Assembly (NCBI GenBank): GCA_964555735.1
Contig: CAZKTS010000339.1
Coordinates: 1 to 9,443 of the forward strand
Source of the DNA: CAZKTS01 sp964555735
GTDB lineage: Bacteria; Actinomycetota; Acidimicrobiia; IMCC26256; PALSA-555
Direction of reading: 5' to 3'
Length of the DNA: 9,443 nt
Part shown: positions 5,681-9,443 of the stretch, piece after piece
Position numbering within the stretch: position 1 is the first letter of the stretch
Layout: the number at the start of each line of letters is the position of its first letter
Made by a program: the position numbers and the translations under genes
The notes under the pieces: generated by a model
The model's input: the letters and a program-made list of their open reading frames with translations, nothing else
What the model was told of the DNA's origin: nothing
Database searches by the model: none

Positions 5681-6844
5681 ATGGCAACCACCAACCCGAC
5701 ACCCGAGGAGGTGACCACCAGGGCCGGCCGCGACGCGGCCGACCACCCGACGCGCGCGCAGCGCCAGCGCCAGGTGCACGAGACCGGCGATCCGCCCCGC
5801 CGCCTCATGCCCGTCGGACGCGTCTGGGTGATCGGGCTGGTGTGCTTCCTGATCGGCGCGCTGCTCAACGCGCCCGGCATCCGCAAGACCGCGCTCGGCC
5901 AGGACGTCGGCTGGCACCGGGACGTCGCGACGTTCTTCGCCGACCCACTGTTCGACGTCAGCCACGCCCTGCTCCTCGACCGCCCGCGCGAGGGGCTCCA
6001 GGAGATCATCGGCCGCAGCGGTCAGGACGACGTCGACTTCACACTGCCGAGCCCGACGCTGCCCGACGACGACCCGACCACGCCCACGACGCTGCCGCCC
6101 AAGCGCGCCTTCTCGCCGACGAACCAGATGCGCCTGTGGGTGGGCGGCGACTCGCTCGCGATCACGCCGGGCGAGTCGGTCATCAACCAGGCGATCGGCA
6201 CGAACGTCATCGGCATCACCGACGCCGTCGACGGCCACGTCGCGACCGGGCTCGCCCGACCCGAGGTCTTCAACTGGCCCGCCTATCTCCAAGAGGTGAT
6301 CAGCTCGAAGAACCCGGACTCGGTGGTCCTGACCATCGGGTCGAACGACGACCAGTCGCTCACCGGCGACGGCGGCGGGCAGGCCTTCGGCTACCCGGAC
6401 TGGCAAGAGGAGTACCGCCGCCGGGTCGGCGGGCTCATGGACCTCGTCACCGGCAGCGGCGACCGCACGCTGTTCTGGGTGGGCATCCCGCTCGTGCGCA
6501 ACGGCGCGCGCATCGAGGGCTACACGCTGATCAACGACATCGTGAAGAGCGAAGCCGCGAAGCGGCCCGGGAAGGTCGTGTTCGTCGACACCGTGCCGGT
6601 GCTGTCCGGTCCCGACGGCGGCTACGCCGACTACCTCGCCAACGCCGACGGCACGGTGGTGCAGGTGCGGGCCGGCGACGGCATCCACTTCACGCGCGAG
6701 GGCGGCGATCGCATCGCCACCGCGGTGCTCGCGGCGATGGGCAAGACGTTCGACCTCACGTCGTGGCAGTCGTCGACCACGACGACGACCGCGCCGACCA
6801 CGCCGACCACCAAGGCGAAGAAGAAGGCCGCGGGCAACGAGTAG
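5681..6844 (+). CDS. Membrane-anchored SGNH (DUF459-like) protein, MBOAT partner
   Basis: This 387-aa protein has a charged N-terminal tail (1-45), one membrane segment (47-64) and an extracytoplasmic part. After a Pro/Thr-rich linker (121-140) comes the SGNH domain: RLWVGGDSLA (151-160) with nucleophile Ser158, VVLTIGSNDDQS (215-226) as the GxND block, and DGIHFTREG (333-341) as the Asp-x-x-His block, with Asp333 and His336. All catalytic residues are present, so an active acetyl-transferase or esterase is expected. In analogous systems (PatA/PatB, AlgI with AlgJ/AlgX) the MBOAT protein delivers acetyl and the SGNH protein places it on the glycan, which is the likely role here. GAGGAA (5669-5674) lies 6 bases before the ATG. 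The C-terminus ends in a Thr-rich then Lys-rich tail (365-382), of unknown use, perhaps contacting the cell wall. Operon with the MBOAT gene is very likely. Confidence 0.9.
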   Translation: MATTNPTPEEVTTRAGRDAADHPTRAQRQRQVHETGDPPRRLMPVGRVWVIGLVCFLIGALLNAPGIRKTALGQDVGWHRDVATFFADPLFDVSHALLLDRPREGLQEIIGRSGQDDVDFTLPSPTLPDDDPTTPTTLPPKRAFSPTNQMRLWVGGDSLAITPGESVINQAIGTNVIGITDAVDGHVATGLARPEVFNWPAYLQEVISSKNPDSVVLTIGSNDDQSLTGDGGGQAFGYPDWQEEYRRRVGGLMDLVTGSGDRTLFWVGIPLVRNGARIEGYTLINDIVKSEAAKRPGKVVFVDTVPVLSGPDGGYADYLANADGTVVQVRAGDGIHFTREGGDRIATAVLAAMGKTFDLTSWQSSTTTTTAPTTPTTKAKKKAAGNE

Positions 6845-6866
6845 GTCGGTGCGACCACCGCGCCGC

Positions 6867-6872
6867 TAGCCT
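6867..6872 (+). promoter_or_regulatory. -10 element TAGCCT for a leaderless gpmA transcript
   Basis: TAGCCT fits TANNNT and lies 6 bases before the ATG at 6879, so transcription would begin at or next to the start codon. There is no ribosome binding site in the 34-bp gap, which supports leaderless translation. No clear -35 is visible. Confidence 0.6.
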
Positions 6873-6878
6873 CCGGTC

Positions 6879-7619
6879 ATGCCGCAGCTGGTGCTGCTCC
6901 GTCACGGTCAGAGCGAGTGGAACCTCGCCAACCGCTTCACGGGGTGGGTCGACGTCGACCTCAGCCCCCAGGGCGAGGCCGAGGCCGTCGCCGCCGGGCA
7001 GGTGCTGCGCGCCGAGGGGATCGCACCGGACGTGCTGCACACGTCGCGCCAGGTACGGGCGATCCGGACCGCCGAGCTCGCCCTGCGGGAGCTCGATCGC
7101 TCGTGGATCCCGGTGCGGCGCTCGTGGCGCCTGAACGAGCGGCACTACGGCGCGCTCCAGGGCCTCGACAAGAAGGAGACGTCGGACCGGTACGGCCCGG
7201 ACCAGGTGAAGGTGTGGCGGCGCTCCTACTCGACGCCGCCGCCACCGCTCGACGAGGCGGCGCAGGCCGAGCAGCGCGCCGACCCGCGCTACGCCGACCT
7301 GCCCGACGAGCTGCTGCCGGTGGCCGAGTGCCTCGAGGACGTCGTCGCGCGCATGCTGCCGTACTGGTACGACGGCATCGTCCCGGACCTCGGTGCGGGC
7401 CGGACGGTGCTCGTGGCCGCGCACGGCAACTCGCTGCGCGGGCTGGTGATGCACCTCGACGGTCTGACCGAGGACGAGGTGCTCGAGCTCAACATCCCCA
7501 CCGGCGTCCCCCGCGTCTACGACCTCGACGACGCGTTCCGCCCCCGCGGCTGGCGCGACCTCGGCGACCCCGCCGCCATCGCCGCCGCGGCCGCCGCCGT
7601 CGCCAACCAAGCCGGTTGA
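6879..7619 (+). CDS. gpmA: 2,3-bisphosphoglycerate-dependent phosphoglycerate mutase
   Basis: This 246-aa cytoplasmic enzyme interconverts 3- and 2-phosphoglycerate in glycolysis and gluconeogenesis. It belongs to the histidine phosphatase superfamily. LLRHGQSEWNLANRFTGW (6-23) carries the phosphorylated His9, VRAIRTA (59-65) gives the conserved arginines, LNERHYGALQGLDK (85-98) carries the acid/base Glu87, and VAAHGNSLRGLV (179-190) gives His182. The IPTGVPRVYDLD ending of the core (206-217) is typical of dPGM rather than of general phosphatases. The length agrees with the family, with a slightly extended Ala-rich C-terminal tail (231-243). The ATG has a -10 element 6 bases upstream, so it is probably transcribed on its own as a leaderless message. 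A cobalamin-type or broad phosphatase identity is unlikely given the full set of mutase motifs. Confidence 0.97.
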   Translation: MPQLVLLRHGQSEWNLANRFTGWVDVDLSPQGEAEAVAAGQVLRAEGIAPDVLHTSRQVRAIRTAELALRELDRSWIPVRRSWRLNERHYGALQGLDKKETSDRYGPDQVKVWRRSYSTPPPPLDEAAQAEQRADPRYADLPDELLPVAECLEDVVARMLPYWYDGIVPDLGAGRTVLVAAHGNSLRGLVMHLDGLTEDEVLELNIPTGVPRVYDLDDAFRPRGWRDLGDPAAIAAAAAAVANQAG

Positions 7620-7640
7620 GGCGCGGGGTCGAGGTCACGA

Positions 7641-7679
7641 TCAAGAGACAAGGTCAAGAGACAAGGTCAAGAGCCAGGG
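7641..7679. repeat. Three tandem copies of a 13-bp unit
   Basis: TCAAGAGACAAGG occurs twice without change (7641-7653 and 7654-7666), and a third copy with two changes, TCAAGAGCCAGGG, follows at 7667-7679. The array lies between the gpmA stop and the left hairpin element, with 6 bases between it and the hairpin stem. It is A/G-rich on the plus strand. The function is unknown; it may be replication slippage or part of the adjoining element. Confidence 0.85.
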
Positions 7680-7685
7680 CCGGTT

Positions 7686-7728
7686 CTTGGCACGTTGACT
7701 CAGTCCAGGTGACACCCAACGTGCCAAG
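7686..7728. repeat. Left copy of an inverted hairpin element (L)
   Basis: CTTGGCACGTTG (7686-7697) and CAACGTGCCAAG (7717-7728) are perfect reverse complements around a 19-base loop. The reverse complement of this 43-bp core matches 8720-8762 at 39 of 43 positions, so the two are inverted copies flanking the nuclease-like gene. Similarity extends outward: GGGGTC (7733-7738) reaches into the stop codon of that gene and is also present beyond the right copy. Being between two convergent genes, the hairpin could also act as a terminator for either strand. Confidence 0.9.
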
Positions 7729-7737
7729 TTTCGGGGT

Positions 7738-8664
7738 CTAGGCGACGCGCTCCTGCCGACGGCGGAGCGCGGCGCGGATCTCGTCCGCGACGGACTGCGC
7801 TTCGCGCTCGACCTCGTCCCACGTGAAGTGGAGCGGCTCCCAGCCTGCGTCGTGCAGGAGCCGGTCCCGCTGGTGACCGCGCTTGAAGCCCTGCAGCGAC
7901 GAATGCGGCTCGTAGCCGTCGACCTCGACGGCAACCCGCTCGTCGACGAACGCGAAGTCGACGACGGCCACGAATCCGCCGTGCTCGTCGACGACCACGT
8001 GCTCCGTGCTCGGCGCAGGAAGGCCGTGTCGCCTCAGCAGCGACGCCATGCGCGCCTCGAACACGCCGGCGGGGACGTCGGCCGCGCCACGGGCGTCGAG
8101 CAGCACGCGGGCGGTCCGGACGCCACGGCGGCCGCGGCGGGCGACCGCCACCATCGCCCGACGGACGTCGCGCAGCACCACCCGGCGGAGCCCGACGGCG
8201 CGGTCGAGCGCGGCCTCGACGGTCCCGATCTTGGCGACGGCGCCGAGATCGACGATCGTGCGGGCGACGTCGGTGACCGGGATGCCGTCGACCTCCGTGA
8301 CCCACGTGGAGTGGTGGTCGGCGAGCCGGTGGACGACCACGCCGTCGAGCTCGGGCGAACGCAGCCGGTTGGTGGACACCTCGACGGGAGGCTCGCGGTA
8401 GCGCAGGAGGTCGTGCAGAACTGCGGCGCTGCGGTGCGAGGCCGCGGCTTCAGGGCCGATGGCCAGGCACGCTGCGAGCACGCGTTGGGCGTACGACTCC
8501 GGCAGTCCGGCCACGCGATACACGCCGCGATGGACGCGCTCCCAGCGTCCGCGCTCGACGCGCCAGTGCACCGCCTGATGGTCGAGCCCAGCGGCGATGG
8601 CCTGGTCGAGGGTGATGAGCCCGTGCTGGGCGCGGGCCGTCGTCGCGAGGATTCGTTCGGACAT
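7738..8664 (-). CDS. AbiEi-like / DUF559 (PD-(D/E)XK nuclease fold) protein
   Basis: This is a 308-aa protein. Residues 1-55 resemble the winged-helix start of AbiEi-type antitoxin-like proteins, with HGLITLDQAIAAGLDHQAVHWRVERGRWERVHRGVYRVAG (14-53). A middle region (56-195) follows with SHRSAAVLHDL and GIPVTDVARTIVDLG, as seen in the same proteins. The C-terminus is a DUF559 domain related to very-short-patch-repair endonucleases: Glu203, VAVVDFAF with Asp236, VAVEVDGYEPHSS with Glu247 and Asp249, and QRDRLLHDAGWEPLHFTWDEV (265-285). These match the PD-(D/E)XK pattern, so DNA cleavage or nicking is possible, but no activity is known for this architecture to my knowledge. The ATG at 8664 starts the conserved region; an in-frame ATG at 8739 inside the right hairpin would add 25 residues. 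No toxin gene lies beside it. It stands alone between two inverted hairpin elements. Confidence 0.88.
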   Translation of the reverse strand: MSERILATTARAQHGLITLDQAIAAGLDHQAVHWRVERGRWERVHRGVYRVAGLPESYAQRVLAACLAIGPEAAASHRSAAVLHDLLRYREPPVEVSTNRLRSPELDGVVVHRLADHHSTWVTEVDGIPVTDVARTIVDLGAVAKIGTVEAALDRAVGLRRVVLRDVRRAMVAVARRGRRGVRTARVLLDARGAADVPAGVFEARMASLLRRHGLPAPSTEHVVVDEHGGFVAVVDFAFVDERVAVEVDGYEPHSSLQGFKRGHQRDRLLHDAGWEPLHFTWDEVEREAQSVADEIRAALRRRQERVA

Positions 8665-8716
8665 GGGCCTGCGGACACCGCGCCGCCCGGAACGCAACGC
8701 GCGACCCCGAGAGCCT

Positions 8717-8765
8717 GTTCTCGGCACGTTGGGTGTCATATGGACTGAGGCAACGTGCCAAGAAC
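8717..8765. repeat. Right copy of an inverted hairpin element (R)
   Basis: GTTCTCGGCACGTTG (8717-8731) pairs with CAACGTGCCAAGAAC (8751-8765) at 14 of 15 positions around a 19-base loop. Its loop matches the left copy's loop, read on the other strand, at 16 of 19 positions. Outer GACCCC (8703-8708) and GGGGTC (8766-8771) can extend the stem after a bulge, and the same hexamer is next to the left copy. It lies between the start of the nuclease-like gene and the promoter of the molybdoenzyme gene. Confidence 0.9.
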
Positions 8766-8772
8766 GGGGTCG

Positions 8773-8778
8773 TACTCT
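8773..8778 (+). promoter_or_regulatory. -10 element TACTCT before the molybdoenzyme gene
   Basis: TACTCT fits TANNNT and ends 5 bases before the GTG at 8784, with no ribosome binding site in between, which suggests a leaderless transcript. The matching -35 position (about 8750-8755) falls inside the right hairpin, so the hairpin element forms part of this promoter region. Confidence 0.5.
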
Positions 8779-8783
8779 TGGAC

Positions 8784-9443
8784 GTGGTGGTGGACGACGA
8801 CGTGCGGCAGCCGGCGGACGGGGATCGCACCGACGCGGTCGTCGGCGCCGCCACCGAGGCTCGGGGCGCACCCATCGGGCGCCGGGTGTTCCTCGGCGTC
8901 CTCGGCGCCGGCGCCCTCGGCATCCTCGCCGGCTCGACCATCCAGGGCTGGCTCGAGTCGTCGGTCGGCCCGGTCCTCGCCAAGGACCCCACCGGGCTGC
9001 TCTCCCTCCTCCCCATCGGGCGCTTCCGCATCTACAGCGTCACCGCCGACCTCCCGAGCGAGAGCCCGGCCGAGTACCACCTCCACGTGCGGGGCCTGGT
9101 CGACGAGCCGCTCGACCTCGACTTCGACGACCTGCTCGCGATGCGTCCGCTCGCCCTCACGCGCGACTTCCAGTGCGTCACCGGCTGGCGGGTGCCCGAC
9201 GTCGCGTGGCGCGGCGTGCGCCTCGCCGACCTCCTCGACCGTGCCGGCGTGCAAGACGGCGCGCGGGCGATCCGCTTCGTCAGCTTCGACGGCGCCTACA
9301 CCGAGAGCCTCACGCTCGAGCAGGCTCGCCGCGGCGACGTCATGGTCGCCTATGAGCTCGAGGGCGAGCCGATCTCGAGCGCGCACGGCGGGCCGGTACG
9401 GCTCTACGTCGCGCCGATGTACGGCTACAAGTCGCTGAAGTGG
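8784..9443 (+). CDS. Tat-exported sulfite-oxidase-family molybdoenzyme (3' end outside window)
   Basis: These are the first 220 residues of a molybdopterin-dependent oxidoreductase. The N-terminus has an acidic stretch, then IGRRVFLGVLGAGALGILAG (31-50), a twin-arginine signal with RRVFL followed by a hydrophobic segment. This points to folded export through Tat, either anchored or cleaved. The catalytic domain of the sulfite oxidase/MsrP type starts near residue 79 (GRFRIYSVTADLP). HVRGLVDEPLDLDFDDLLAM (101-120) leads to RDFQCVTGW with Cys131, the expected molybdenum ligand, and then HGGPVRLYVAPMYGYKSLKW (201-220), the conserved cofactor-binding end. Start choice: GTG codons at 8784, 8787 and 8790 are adjacent; the first is used here, 5 bases after the -10 element. 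Substrate could be sulfite, a methionine sulfoxide or another S/N-oxide; the sequence does not decide. It diverges from the nuclease-like gene. Confidence 0.92.
   Translation, partial: MVVDDDVRQPADGDRTDAVVGAATEARGAPIGRRVFLGVLGAGALGILAGSTIQGWLESSVGPVLAKDPTGLLSLLPIGRFRIYSVTADLPSESPAEYHLHVRGLVDEPLDLDFDDLLAMRPLALTRDFQCVTGWRVPDVAWRGVRLADLLDRAGVQDGARAIRFVSFDGAYTESLTLEQARRGDVMVAYELEGEPISSAHGGPVRLYVAPMYGYKSLKW

Noticed and set aside
4093..6009. Long minus-strand open frame (638 codons) opposite the MBOAT and SGNH genes
   Set aside because: It has low-complexity Arg/Asp/Glu/Val-rich composition with no fold, and it lies antisense to two genes with clear catalytic motifs. It is a by-product of high-GC codon bias.
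7641..7728. CRISPR-like repeats near 7650-7730
   Set aside because: The 13-bp units are directly adjacent with no spacers, and the hairpin element is a different sequence. No cas genes are present.
6917..7741. Plus-strand frame overlapping gpmA that ends inside the left hairpin
   Set aside because: It is a frame-shifted shadow of gpmA. Its last residues are merely the hairpin repeat translated.
7738..8664. AbiE-type type IV toxin-antitoxin pair
   Set aside because: Only the antitoxin-like N-terminal region is present, fused to DUF559. No AbiEii nucleotidyltransferase toxin gene is on either side, so a toxin-antitoxin call is not supported.
7828..8748. Plus-strand open frame of 306 codons opposite the nuclease-like gene, considered as a toxin or partner protein
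   Set aside because: Its sequence is an Asp/Gly/Val-rich shadow with no ribosome binding site or domain pattern. The AbiEi/DUF559 frame on the other strand explains the region.
7684..8771. Classical insertion sequence with terminal inverted repeats
   Set aside because: The enclosed protein has no DDE, HUH or serine/tyrosine recombinase motif, and I found no flanking target-site duplication. The inverted copies are self-complementary hairpins, unlike ordinary IS ends.

Overview
This window is high-GC DNA with strong G/C third-position codon bias and frequent GTG starts. Several start codons sit 5-7 bases after a TANNNT -10 element, as in leaderless actinobacterial genes. Together with the gene families (RsrR-like Rrf2 regulator, 4HBT_3-type thioesterase, AbiEi/DUF559 protein), this points to a chromosomal segment of an actinomycete, plausibly from the Acidimicrobiia. 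The phylum is a fairly safe inference; the class is a guess.

Layout. Positions 1-1897 hold a minus-strand operon of three genes joined by two ATGA stop/start overlaps: an Rrf2 regulator, an atypical NAD(P)-binding epimerase-like protein, and a small membrane protein that runs off the left edge. The regulator carries all the iron-sulphur ligands known from Streptomyces RsrR. Its promoter has a perfect palindrome in the spacer between -35 and -10, so the operon looks like an autoregulated redox-sensing unit. Positions 1907-2746 encode a minus-strand acyl-CoA thioesterase-like protein. It diverges from a SnoaL/NTF2-like gene (2824-3270) across a perfect 16-bp palindrome that contains a -10 element on each strand. 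A secreted SIMPL-domain protein follows (3341-4108) and ends in a strong hairpin (4119-4159).

Positions 4222-6844 hold a two-gene cassette: an MBOAT O-acyltransferase and a membrane-anchored SGNH protein. This is the usual partnership for moving acyl (typically acetyl) groups across the membrane onto an extracellular polymer. Next is a 2,3-bisphosphoglycerate-dependent phosphoglycerate mutase (6879-7619) with its own leaderless promoter.

The most unusual part is 7641-8771. A single minus-strand gene encodes a protein with an AbiEi-like N-terminal region and a DUF559 (PD-(D/E)XK nuclease fold) C-terminal domain. It is bracketed by two inverted copies of a 43-bp element, and each copy is itself a hairpin with a 12-15 bp stem and a conserved 19-nt loop. 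The left copy abuts the stop codon and the right copy lies just upstream of the gene. This resembles a REP/RAYT arrangement with a nuclease-fold protein in place of the transposase, and is the best candidate here for an undescribed element. A 13-bp triple tandem repeat lies just outside it. The window ends within a Tat-exported sulfite-oxidase-family molybdoenzyme (from 8784), whose promoter is directly next to the right hairpin.
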